From CAWJLE01 sp963843645 (lineage in GTDB: Bacteria; Chloroflexota; Anaerolineae; DAOTYC01), in assembly GCA_963843645.1 (NCBI GenBank), contig CAWJLE010000005.1, forward strand, positions 930,001 through 994,000: a stretch of 64,000 nt of DNA, read 5' to 3'. Position 1 is the first letter of the stretch, and each line of letters begins with the position of its first letter. A program made the position numbers and the translations under genes. Under the pieces are notes generated by a model. It had not been told where the DNA came from and made no database searches. It worked only from the letters and a program-made list of their open reading frames with translations. Positions 28,269 through 35,634 of the stretch are shown here, one piece after another.

Positions 28269-29459
28269 TCACATCCCGGACAACTCGCGAGCCTCGGCGA
28301 TCCATTCGTCCACCCTGGCCAGTCGGCCCAGTGGGCCAAGTGCCTGCCGAACAGTATCAGGATCGGCGAAGGCCAGTTGTGACAGGGTGACGATGCCGGC
28401 TTCCTTGAGGTGTCGCTCGACACCTGCTCCAATGCCATGGATGACCGTCAGATCATCGAGCGGAGTTGGGACTGACTGCTTGATAGGCTCGGTCCGAAAG
28501 CTGGCGACCGGTTCCTCGGCGGGAGGCTGAGGAATTGGCGGGGCCACCGGGGCTGCGGGCGACGCCTGAGCCGGGCTGGCCTTCCGCTGCATCAGTGTGT
28601 TCAGGCTGCTCCACACCTTCTGCGCGGCGACGTGGTCCGCGTGCAACTGTGCTTGCTCCGTTTGGAAGGTGCTTCGCAGTGAGGACACGTTTTCGGACAG
28701 CGCTGCACGTTCGGCGTCCAGGCGCTCCCGCAGCTCGGCTGCCATCGTCGCGTGGGTTGAGCCGACGTCGGTCAGGAAAGCGGCAGTTTCGTTGCGTAGA
28801 CCGGCGACCTGCTGGTGCAGATTGCCCATCTGCTGGACGAGCGCAGTGCGCTGCTGAACGGTCATGGCCTGGAACGTGGCATTCAATTCCCCGAGCAGCT
28901 TCGTCGTGTCCATCCGCAGGGTTTCAACTTCCTGGCGGAGGTTACTCATGAAGCTGGCCAGCTCCTGGTTCTGCTGAGCGGTGGTGGCGGCGTGGGTTTC
29001 GTCGATGTCTTTCAGGAAGGAGGAAACGTCGTTACGCAGCGCCTCGACATATCCCTCCAATGCTGCCTGGTCCTGCGCTGTGGTTTGCCGCCGGTTGGAA
29101 TTGATTTCGGTCATGAACGTTTCGGCATTGTGCTGCATCTGTGCGACGGTCTGTCGGAGAGCAGAGAACTGTTCGCCGATCTGCTGTCGCTGCTGGGCGG
29201 CCATAGCTTCGTGGGCGGCGTCCATGCCCTGAAGCATGGTCCCCGTGTTCGCGCGCAGCTCGTTGACGTTTCGCCGCAACCCGTCCAGGTGCTCTCCGAG
29301 GTCCTGACGCTGCTTGGTGCTGACTGCAGCCCGGGTAGTCTTGAACTGGGCCAGACTCTGCGCGGTCTTCTCACTGATGCCGGCAATCGCCGCGGCCCGG
29401 TTCTCGCGCGCCTCGAGCAGAGTCTGGCTCAGGCGCCGCATGTCTTTGGAAAACGTCAT
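28269..29459 (-). CDS. GvpC-like repeat protein with C-terminal helix-hairpin-helix domain
   Basis: A 396-residue, mostly alpha-helical protein. Residues 51-283 form six tandem repeats, five of 40 residues and one of 33 (residues 131-163). The pattern is LxxLRxxVxxLRxxTxxFLxxxxxxxxxMxxQQ; residues 11-50 may be a worn seventh copy. Repeated helices between gvpA and gvpN are what is expected of GvpC, which wraps and stiffens the shell, and cyanobacterial GvpC uses 33-residue repeats. A Pro-rich linker (about 300-330) leads to a domain with tandem helix-hairpin-helix motifs (LTVIHGIGAGVERHLKEAGI), not part of classical GvpC. GvpC identity is inferred from architecture and position. Confidence 0.75.
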   Translation of the reverse strand: MTFSKDMRRLSQTLLEARENRAAAIAGISEKTAQSLAQFKTTRAAVSTKQRQDLGEHLDGLRRNVNELRANTGTMLQGMDAAHEAMAAQQRQQIGEQFSALRQTVAQMQHNAETFMTEINSNRRQTTAQDQAALEGYVEALRNDVSSFLKDIDETHAATTAQQNQELASFMSNLRQEVETLRMDTTKLLGELNATFQAMTVQQRTALVQQMGNLHQQVAGLRNETAAFLTDVGSTHATMAAELRERLDAERAALSENVSSLRSTFQTEQAQLHADHVAAQKVWSSLNTLMQRKASPAQASPAAPVAPPIPQPPAEEPVASFRTEPIKQSVPTPLDDLTVIHGIGAGVERHLKEAGIVTLSQLAFADPDTVRQALGPLGRLARVDEWIAEARELSGM

Positions 29460-29527
29460 AATCCACCTCCAGGTCTGCCATCCGACGCCGGTTTCTGAAA
29501 GGGTGCAGAGGAGATCGGGTGTCCTAA

Positions 29528-29575
29528 GGGGACTGTCCCCCGTGGCCGGTCCCGCGCTCCTCTGCGCCTGAGCGC
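29528..29575 (-). terminator. hairpins between gvpA and the GvpC-like gene
   Basis: Two short stems lie in the 138-bp gap: GCGCTC/GAGCGC (29554-29559 with 29570-29575) and GGGGAC/GTCCCC (29528-29540). Neither has a long T-tract on the minus strand. They could protect gvpA mRNA or cause partial termination, giving more GvpA than downstream products. Confidence 0.4.
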
Positions 29576-29597
29576 CAGATGGCGATCGACGTCTCTA

Positions 29598-29813
29598 TTA
29601 CGCCGGCGAAGCGGCAGCGGCGGTCAGGCCGACGGCCTCGGCGTACTTCAGGTACGTATCCACACCGGCCACGACGACGCGGGCTTCGACGGCCAGGAGC
29701 TCGATACCCACGAGGGACACGCGCACCCACGCATCCACCACAATACCTTTGTCCAGGATCCGGTCTACAACTTCGGCCAGGCTGCTGGATGCCATCGTCT
29801 TTTCGACTGCCAT
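29598..29813 (-). CDS. gvpA: gas vesicle structural protein GvpA (copy 2)
   Basis: A 71-residue main shell protein with the classic sequence SSLAEVVDRILDKGIVVDAW then VRVSLVGIELLAVEARVVVAG. The protein is identical to the copy at 30049-30264 although the DNA differs at many synonymous sites. The start at 29813 follows AAGGAGATCACTACA. GvpA monomers form the ribbed, gas-permeable wall. Two gene copies probably raise GvpA dosage relative to the single accessory genes. Confidence 0.98.
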   Translation of the reverse strand: MAVEKTMASSSLAEVVDRILDKGIVVDAWVRVSLVGIELLAVEARVVVAGVDTYLKYAEAVGLTAAAASPA

Positions 29814-30048
29814 TGTAGTGATCTCCTTCCTTGATCGTGTTGGGATTGGTTGACCGAGTCACCCTGAATCGACTGGTCGGTCGTTTGCTACGCTCGACGT
29901 GCTCCAGGCGCGCCGAGCAATGCGTCTGGTGCCAGTGAGTGGTGAGAACGGACAGGACCAATTTGGTTGGACCGGGGCTCGGTGGTTGGGTAGTGTTGGC
30001 TGCTGCGCTCGACCCCCAGCCGGCCTGTCAGGTTCCCGTCGTTCCGAC

Positions 30049-30264
30049 TTACGCCGGCGATGCGGCCGCAGCGGTCAGGCCGACGGCCTCGGCGTACTTC
30101 AAATAGGTGTCGACGCCAGCGACGACTACGCGGGCCTCGACCGCCAGGAGCTCGATGCCTACCAGAGACACGCGAACCCAGGCGTCGACGACGATACCCT
30201 TGTCCAGAATCCGGTCGACCACTTCCGCCAGGCTGCTGGACGCCATGGTTTTCTCGACTGCCAT
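30049..30264 (-). CDS. gvpA: gas vesicle structural protein GvpA (copy 1, promoter-proximal)
   Basis: The first gene of the vesicle locus. The 71-residue product is identical to copy 2. The start at 30264 follows AAAGGAGG. The leader from the predicted -10 is about 70 nt. A 235-bp gap without genes separates it from copy 2. Confidence 0.98.
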   Translation of the reverse strand: MAVEKTMASSSLAEVVDRILDKGIVVDAWVRVSLVGIELLAVEARVVVAGVDTYLKYAEAVGLTAAAASPA

Positions 30265-30337
30265 TGTGCATATCCTCCTTTCCACCAAGATTTGAGATCG
30301 GATGTTGCGTTGTGTTGCTCCGTTTGCTCTTACTATC

Positions 30338-30414
30338 ATTATAAGGCACATTGGGCGATCTGAGCGTTAGGTTAACGCCAGTGTTACGTTAGCGTTGCGT
30401 TAGTGTTGAGAGTT
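30338..30414 (-). promoter_or_regulatory. gvpA promoter with tandem 11-bp CTAACG operator repeats
   Basis: On the minus strand a TATAAT (30343-30338) lies 17 bp from a very poor -35 (CGCTCA). From 30414 downward run consecutive 11-mers: CTAACGCAACG (30403-30393), CTAACGTAACA (30392-30382), CTGGCGTTAAC (30381-30371) and CTAACGCTCAG (30370-30360). The last overlaps the -35. Tandem 11-bp direct repeats over a weak -35 are the standard layout for OmpR/PhoB-family activation. The two such regulators encoded just upstream are the candidates. Confidence 0.75.
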
Positions 30415-30542
30415 TTATGCATCAATATATGTAAAAAGACGTATCGGTGTATGTTTGTGGTAGTACTGGGGTACTAAAATGCTGAGCTGGGGGCGGAAAT
30501 CGCACTTTCTGCCGTTGGGTGGGCGGATGGGGCGAGGAATGG

Positions 30543-31298
30543 TTAGTTCGCGGCCTCGTCCAGCAGGTAGCCCTGGCGTGGCACCGTGCGTAGTAGGGTT
30601 GGGTGCCGCGGGTCCGGCTCGATCTTGGCGCGAAGATTCTTGATGTGCCACCGGACCAGTCCGGGATCGGCGGCGTCGGCCAGGTAGCCCCAGACCTGCC
30701 GCAGCAATTGCTCGCTGGAGAAGATCTGCCGCCGATGATTGAGCAAGAAACGGAGGAGGTCGAATTCCGCGGGCGTAAGCTGGGCAGTTCGGTCTTTCAG
30801 GGAGACCTGGCGGGTGTTGAGGTCCAGCCTCAGACTCCCGATCGTGATGATTGTCTTCTTTGGGTCGGAACGCACAGTCGTGGCGACGGTTGGGTCCGAC
30901 GGACTTGCGCGGCCTGGCCGCCTGCTGGGGCGGGTGCGGCGCAATAGAGCCCTCACCCGGGCGGTCAGCTCCCGCAGATCGAAGGGCTTAACCACGTAAT
31001 CATCAGCACCAAGGTTGAGACCCGTCACTCGGTCTTCGATCGTGCTGCGAGAAGTGAGCATGATGAGGGGTATGCCGGCCAGGTCGGGGTTTTCTCGCAA
31101 GCGGTTGGTGACCTGCAGCCCGTCCAGGCGAGGCAGTATGATGTCCAGGATGATCAAGTCTGGGCGGCGGCGATTGATCGCCGCCAAAGCTTCGACACCG
31201 TCGCCGGCAGTTTCAACGTCGTAGCCTTCGCTGCTCAGCCGGTTTTGCACGGCCCAGATTAGATCCTGCTCGTCGTCCACAACTAGAAGGTGAGGCAT
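30543..31298 (-). CDS. OmpR-family response regulator (cassette A)
   Basis: A 251-residue regulator. The receiver (1-115) has DDE near the N-terminus, phospho-acceptor in IILDIILPRLDG, and the KPF motif. A variable linker (about 125-150) precedes a winged-helix DNA-binding domain (QLTPAEFDLLRFLLNH ... RTVPRQGYLL). The start at 31298 follows AAAAGGGGAATG. It is the last gene before the gvpA promoter and points the same way, with its stop 279 bp from gvpA. Its paralogue at 34428-35183 is about three-quarters identical by eye. Confidence 0.93.
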   Translation of the reverse strand: MPHLLVVDDEQDLIWAVQNRLSSEGYDVETAGDGVEALAAINRRRPDLIILDIILPRLDGLQVTNRLRENPDLAGIPLIMLTSRSTIEDRVTGLNLGADDYVVKPFDLRELTARVRALLRRTRPSRRPGRASPSDPTVATTVRSDPKKTIITIGSLRLDLNTRQVSLKDRTAQLTPAEFDLLRFLLNHRRQIFSSEQLLRQVWGYLADAADPGLVRWHIKNLRAKIEPDPRHPTLLRTVPRQGYLLDEAAN

Positions 31299-31302
31299 AT
31301 AT

Positions 31303-31689
31303 TCATTCCCCTTTTCTTGCTCGGAGGACGGCTTTGTGGGTCATTTGGCGGACGGTGTTCAAACCAAAGGGCTTGGCAATGAAGCCCATGAACCTATCGT
31401 TGCGCAACCCCTCAACGATTGCCTGATCTTCCTCGTAATAGTAGCCAGACACTAAGACGATGGCTGTGTCGGTGCATTGCTCGCGAATGATGTCCGCGAG
31501 TTTGAGGCCGTCAACGTCAGGCAGCTTCGCGTCGATGAAGGCTACGGCGTGCGTCTGACCGGCCAGGCGTTGCAGGGCTTCGGCGGCCGTCGAGGCCACC
31601 GTCACGTGGTAGCCGTCGGTGGACAGGACGTTCTCCAACGCCCAGCACATATCCGGTTCGTCGTCGACCACCAGAATCCAGTGATCCAT
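31303..31689 (-). CDS. stand-alone receiver protein (cassette A)
   Basis: A 128-residue single-domain CheY-like receiver: WILVVDDEPDMCWALENVL, phospho-acceptor in AFIDAKLPDVDG, and FIAKPFG. There is no output domain, so it probably relays phosphate or regulates the adjacent kinase by binding. It starts at 31689 and ends 4 bp before the OmpR-type regulator. It shares the YYYEEDQAI insertion with its paralogue at 35193-35579. Confidence 0.9.
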   Translation of the reverse strand: MDHWILVVDDEPDMCWALENVLSTDGYHVTVASTAAEALQRLAGQTHAVAFIDAKLPDVDGLKLADIIREQCTDTAIVLVSGYYYEEDQAIVEGLRNDRFMGFIAKPFGLNTVRQMTHKAVLRARKGE

Positions 31690-31739
31690 TATCGCTTGCC
31701 TCGTGTCTAAGCCCCTAACTGAACAGGACGCCACTTTGT

Positions 31740-31839
31740 GGGAAGGGCAACCGCAGAAGAACGCCGAGAAACACGGATAAGCTGTGATCGTAATTCTTTT
31801 GTCTGTGTTCATCGGCACTCATCTGCGGTTGCCCTTCCC
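31740..31839. repeat. hairpin repeat element between kinase A and its receiver
   Basis: An inverted repeat with perfect 18-bp outer arms (GGGAAGGGCAACCGCAGA at 31740-31757; its complement at 31822-31839) and imperfect inner arms (TCTGTGTTCATCGGC). The inner sequence is shared with the element at 46473-46571. Cassette B lacks it. Confidence 0.7.
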
Positions 31840-31857
31840 GTAGGGTAATTGCAGCAC

Positions 31858-33816
31858 TCAAAGCCGGCGCGGCAGTCGGACGGTGAAGACAGCCCCTTCC
31901 TGCACCTGGCTCTGCACTTCGATGGTGCCGCCATGATTCTGCACGATGCTGTAGCTGATCGACAGGCCGAGGCCGGTGCCTCTTCCCACGGGCATGGTGG
32001 TGAAGAACGGGTCGAAAATCTGGGAACGATGCTCCATGGGAATGCCACAGCCGGTATCGGCGAAGCCGATCTCGATCTGATCGGCCTGAGTGTTACGGGT
32101 GCTGATAGCCAGCGTGCCGCCGTCCGGCATGGCGTTGCAGGCATTGAGGATCAGGTTGGTAAAGACCTGCTGCAGCAGTTCAGAATTGCCGTAAATGGTG
32201 GGCCGGGTCGCCAGCATCGCGGTTTGGAGGCTGACTTTGCCGACCTTCATCTGGTGATTGAGGAGCAGGATGGTTTCTGCCAAGACGTGATGCAGATCGA
32301 CTTCTTCCATGACGTTGCCCTGCGGCCGGGCGAACTTGAGCAGGTTCTCGATGATCATCGACGCCCGCCTGGTCGACCGCTCGATCCGTTCGGCGCATTC
32401 GCCGAGCAGGATGGGATCGTTGGGGCGCTCGAGCAGGAGCTGCGCGCTGGCGGAGATGATGCCGAGCGGGTTGCGCAGTTCGTGGGCAATGCCGCCGGCC
32501 ATGACGCCGAGGGAGGCCATCTTGGCGGATTGCACGAGCTGGGCTTCGAGGTGGCGCTGGGCGGTGAGGTCGCGGCCGACGGCGACGATGGCTATCACGC
32601 GGCCGGCATCGTTGAGCATGGGCGAACAGCTCCAGGCGATGGGGATCTCGCGCCCGCCGGTGGTGGCCAGATCGACCTCGGTGTTCTGGACGCCCTGGCC
32701 GTGGATCAGGCGGCGCAGCATATCGGACATGAGGGCTTGCTGCTCCTGCACACACATCGACAACAGGGTCTGGCCCTTGACCTGTTCGGCGCGCAGGCCG
32801 GAAGTTCGTTCGGCGGCGTGGTTCCAGGTCACGATGCGGCCGTAGAGGTCGAGGGAGACGACGAGATCGTTGGCGCATTCGACGACGCTGGCCAGGTAAC
32901 GTTCGGCGCGGCGGACTTCTTCGCCGAGACGTTCCCGGTCGGTGATGTCATCCATGAGAAAGAGGACGTTCTCCGGGGTTCCGCTTTCGCCGAGGGGGAT
33001 GAAGCGGTAGAGGTAGATGTGGGTGGGCAAGCCTGGGGCGCGATAGGCGACTTTGCCGCCGTCGATGGGCTGACCGGACGCAAAGACTTCGTGGACCTTG
33101 TCGGGGAGGCGGGTGAATTCGAGCAGGACCTGGGGGAAGACCTGTTCGATTTTGCGGCCGAGGGTGGAGCGCGCATCGCGGCGATTTTTGTCCAGGAAGT
33201 TCTGATTGACGGACACGACGCGGAGGTTGCGATCGATGACGACCAGGGAGCCGGGGATGCTCTCCAACAGGTGAGTGACGAACTGCCGTTGGGACTCCAA
33301 TTGTTCGCTCAGACGGCGGGCCAACAACACCGAGGCGAAATGGCCGGCCAGCAAGGAAGCGTAGCTGATTTCCCGTTCAGAGAAAGACAGATCATCGCCG
33401 ACGCGGCCGAGGTAGAGGGCGCCGAGACTCTGGTCGTTGGCGACGATGGGCACGCACAGAGACGTGCCGACAGGATCGAGGAGAGGAGAGTCGACGAAAG
33501 GAATGCCACCGACGCCGTCCTGCTGCACGAGCGGACGTCTGTTTTGGACCACCCAGCCGATGAGTCCCGCGCCGGGGGCCGCGTGGGTCTTGAGGTCGTA
33601 TGCCGGCGGGAAGCCCAGTGTGGCGGCGACATTGAGGTCCTGACCATTCTCTTCCGTCAGCATCAAAATGGCGTAGCGAGACCGGGTCTCTTTTGCAGCC
33701 GCAGCGAGAACGCGGCCTGCCAGGTCGACTTGCAGGCTCTGTTCCGAAAGCACCTGCCAGGAATCCGGAAGAGAATCAGCATCACGCTCAAGGGTTCGCG
33801 GTTGCAACGTAGTCAC
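31858..33816 (-). CDS. soluble GAF/PAS sensor histidine kinase (cassette A)
   Basis: About 652 residues from GTG 33816, which matches the start of the paralogue (TTLQP). A GAF domain (about 30-190) is followed by two PAS domains (about 200-310 and 325-440), a HisKA with phospho-acceptor in GGIAHELRNPLGI, and a complete HATPase (NLILNACNAMP, DTGCGIP, GTGLGL). There is no transmembrane segment, so it senses a cytoplasmic signal. It is nearly identical to the kinase at 35635-37593. The likely partners are the receiver and OmpR-type regulator downstream. Confidence 0.93.
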   Translation of the reverse strand: MTTLQPRTLERDADSLPDSWQVLSEQSLQVDLAGRVLAAAAKETRSRYAILMLTEENGQDLNVAATLGFPPAYDLKTHAAPGAGLIGWVVQNRRPLVQQDGVGGIPFVDSPLLDPVGTSLCVPIVANDQSLGALYLGRVGDDLSFSEREISYASLLAGHFASVLLARRLSEQLESQRQFVTHLLESIPGSLVVIDRNLRVVSVNQNFLDKNRRDARSTLGRKIEQVFPQVLLEFTRLPDKVHEVFASGQPIDGGKVAYRAPGLPTHIYLYRFIPLGESGTPENVLFLMDDITDRERLGEEVRRAERYLASVVECANDLVVSLDLYGRIVTWNHAAERTSGLRAEQVKGQTLLSMCVQEQQALMSDMLRRLIHGQGVQNTEVDLATTGGREIPIAWSCSPMLNDAGRVIAIVAVGRDLTAQRHLEAQLVQSAKMASLGVMAGGIAHELRNPLGIISASAQLLLERPNDPILLGECAERIERSTRRASMIIENLLKFARPQGNVMEEVDLHHVLAETILLLNHQMKVGKVSLQTAMLATRPTIYGNSELLQQVFTNLILNACNAMPDGGTLAISTRNTQADQIEIGFADTGCGIPMEHRSQIFDPFFTTMPVGRGTGLGLSISYSIVQNHGGTIEVQSQVQEGAVFTVRLPRRL

Positions 33817-34427
33817 TCTTTCTACCCCCCCCCCAAATCGACGCGCCACAACACTGTGCCAGAACGAAGGGCATTCGATGATGGTCAGTTGGCTCCGAGT
33901 AGTATTTGGGATCAAGCCGAGGTCAGCAGGGCGTCTGTTTGGTGACGGCGGCGATGGCGTGTCTCGCGACCCACCTGGCGCCTGAACTGCCAGGGGCCGG
34001 GCCGGACAATCGGTCTCAACCCGACTCCGGTCGAGTCTCATCGGCATCGACGAACAGCACGTGGGTGACGCTCAGTACAATCGGACAATCGCCTCGGGAG
34101 TATTTCCGACCAAGCGAAGCTCAACCCTGGTCGTACTGATTCCTGGTAACGGCAATTTGTGAGAATGAGGTTCGGGAAAATTACCTGATTGTGACTATAA
34201 AATTACCTTAGTATTATAGTACTATTCCAGCGCATGTCAATATTGATGAATCAGAACATGCTGAACATTCGATTCGCCGGCAGAGGAGGGCTCTTCGTCA
34301 CCGTTTGGCCACAAGCTATCGGCTTCGAGGTCGGACTCGCGGTCGTCGTGGGCTACGGCGTGCCAGTCCGACTCACCGTGGTTTGTAAGAAAGTCGTCGG
34401 ATGAGGCGGGAGGGGGCGCGGAAAGTG
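33817..34427. other. intergenic region and long leader of kinase A
   Basis: About 610 bp without a convincing gene. A good minus-strand promoter lies at 34213-34240, giving an unusually long leader of about 390 nt before the kinase start. A poly-C run at 33826-33834 and two related imperfect segments (AGTATTT...CAAGC...) near 33899 and 34100 are the only structure I see. Confidence 0.5.
34213..34240 (-). promoter_or_regulatory. sigma-70-type promoter of kinase cassette A
   Basis: On the minus strand a perfect TTGACA (34240-34235) and a perfect TATAAT (34218-34213) are separated by 16 bp. The nearest downstream gene is kinase A. Confidence 0.75.
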
Positions 34428-35183
34428 CTACGTCGCCGCGTCATCCAGCAGGTAGCCCTGGCGCGGTACGGTCCGGAGCAAGACAGGGTGTCGTGGATCG
34501 GGTTCGATCTTGGTGCGAAGATTCTTGATGTGCCATCGGACCAGGCCGGTATCCGCTGTATTGGAGACGTAGCCCCAGACCTGATGCAGCAGTTGCTCAC
34601 TGGAGAAGATCTGGCGGCGATTCTTAAGCAGGAAGCGGAACAAGTCGAACTCCGCGGGAGTGAGCTGAGCGATTCGGCCTTTCAGTGAGACCTGGCGGGT
34701 GTGGAAGTCCAGCCTCAACGTCCCAATCGTGACCACTCTCTCGGTGGGTCCGGCGCCTTCGGGCGCTGGGATGGCCTCCTCCGACGGGTTTCTGGGGCCT
34801 GACCGGTCATGGGCGCGGGTGCGGCGCAGCAGAGCCCTCACCCGGGCAGAGAGCTCCCGCAGGTCGAAGGGTTTCACCATGTAATCATCGGCGCCACGGT
34901 CGAGACCCGTTACGCGGTCCTCGATGGCACTGCGGGCGGTGAGCAGGATGACGGGCACGTTCGCCAAATCAGGGTTCTCTCGCAGGCGGTGGCAGACCTG
35001 GAGCCCGTCCAGGCGAGGCAAGATGATGTCCAGGATGATCAAGTCCGGGCGCCGGCGACTAATTGCCGCCAAAGCCTCAATGCCGTCGCTGGCGGTTTCC
35101 ACATCGTATCCTTCAATGCTCAGGCTGCGTTGCACAGCCCAGGTGAGGTCCGCTTCATCGTCCACAACAAGGAGGTGAGGCAT
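34428..35183 (-). CDS. OmpR-family response regulator (cassette B)
   Basis: A 251-residue paralogue of the regulator at 30543-31298, with the same receiver (IILDIILPRLDG, VKPFDLRE) and winged helix (QLTPAEFDLFRFLLKN, LVRWHIKNLR). The linker between the domains is the most divergent part. The recognition-helix region of the winged helix is nearly unchanged, so both regulators may bind the same 11-bp repeats. The start at 35183 follows AGAGGAAAC. It ends cassette B; no strong terminator is evident before the cassette A promoter. Confidence 0.93.
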   Translation of the reverse strand: MPHLLVVDDEADLTWAVQRSLSIEGYDVETASDGIEALAAISRRRPDLIILDIILPRLDGLQVCHRLRENPDLANVPVILLTARSAIEDRVTGLDRGADDYMVKPFDLRELSARVRALLRRTRAHDRSGPRNPSEEAIPAPEGAGPTERVVTIGTLRLDFHTRQVSLKGRIAQLTPAEFDLFRFLLKNRRQIFSSEQLLHQVWGYVSNTADTGLVRWHIKNLRTKIEPDPRHPVLLRTVPRQGYLLDDAAT

Positions 35184-35192
35184 ATGTTTCCT

Positions 35193-35579
35193 CTATCCCA
35201 TCCGCTGGATGGCTTTGTGGGCCATCTGGCGGACGGTATTCAGGTCAAAGGGTTTTGCGATGAAGCCCATGAATCGATCACTGCGCAGCCCCTCGATGAT
35301 TGCCTGATCTTCCTCGTAGTAGTAGCCGGACACCAACACGATGGCTGTGGGAACATCCAACTCGCGGATCATCTCCGCCAACTTGAGACCGTCCATGTCC
35401 GGGAGCTTGGCGTCGATGAACGCCACCGCATACCTTTGCTCGGCCAGGCGCTGCAAAGCTTCCGTACCCGTCGAGGCCACCGTCACGTGGTAGCCGTCAG
35501 TGGACAAAACGTTTTCCAGCGCCCAGCACATGTCCGGTTCGTCGTCGACCACCAGTATCCCGTATGGCTGAAGATTCAA
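35193..35579 (-). CDS. stand-alone receiver protein (cassette B)
   Basis: A 128-residue CheY-like receiver without output domain. It carries VVDDEPDMCWALENVL, phospho-acceptor in AFIDAKLPDMDG and FIAKPFD. It lies 9 bp upstream of the OmpR-type regulator and 55 bp after kinase B, with no inserted hairpin element, unlike cassette A. Confidence 0.9.
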   Translation of the reverse strand: MNLQPYGILVVDDEPDMCWALENVLSTDGYHVTVASTGTEALQRLAEQRYAVAFIDAKLPDMDGLKLAEMIRELDVPTAIVLVSGYYYEEDQAIIEGLRSDRFMGFIAKPFDLNTVRQMAHKAIQRMG

Positions 35580-35634
35580 AGATGCTTACCTTCCGGAGCG
35601 GGTATGACGCCTTAAACTCCGCGGGACGGCGTCT

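Noticed and set aside
31849..33945. Long plus-strand open frames opposite both histidine kinases (also 35710-37530)
   Set aside because: They mirror high-GC coding sequence on the minus strand, carry no domain, and occur identically in both copies because the DNA is duplicated.
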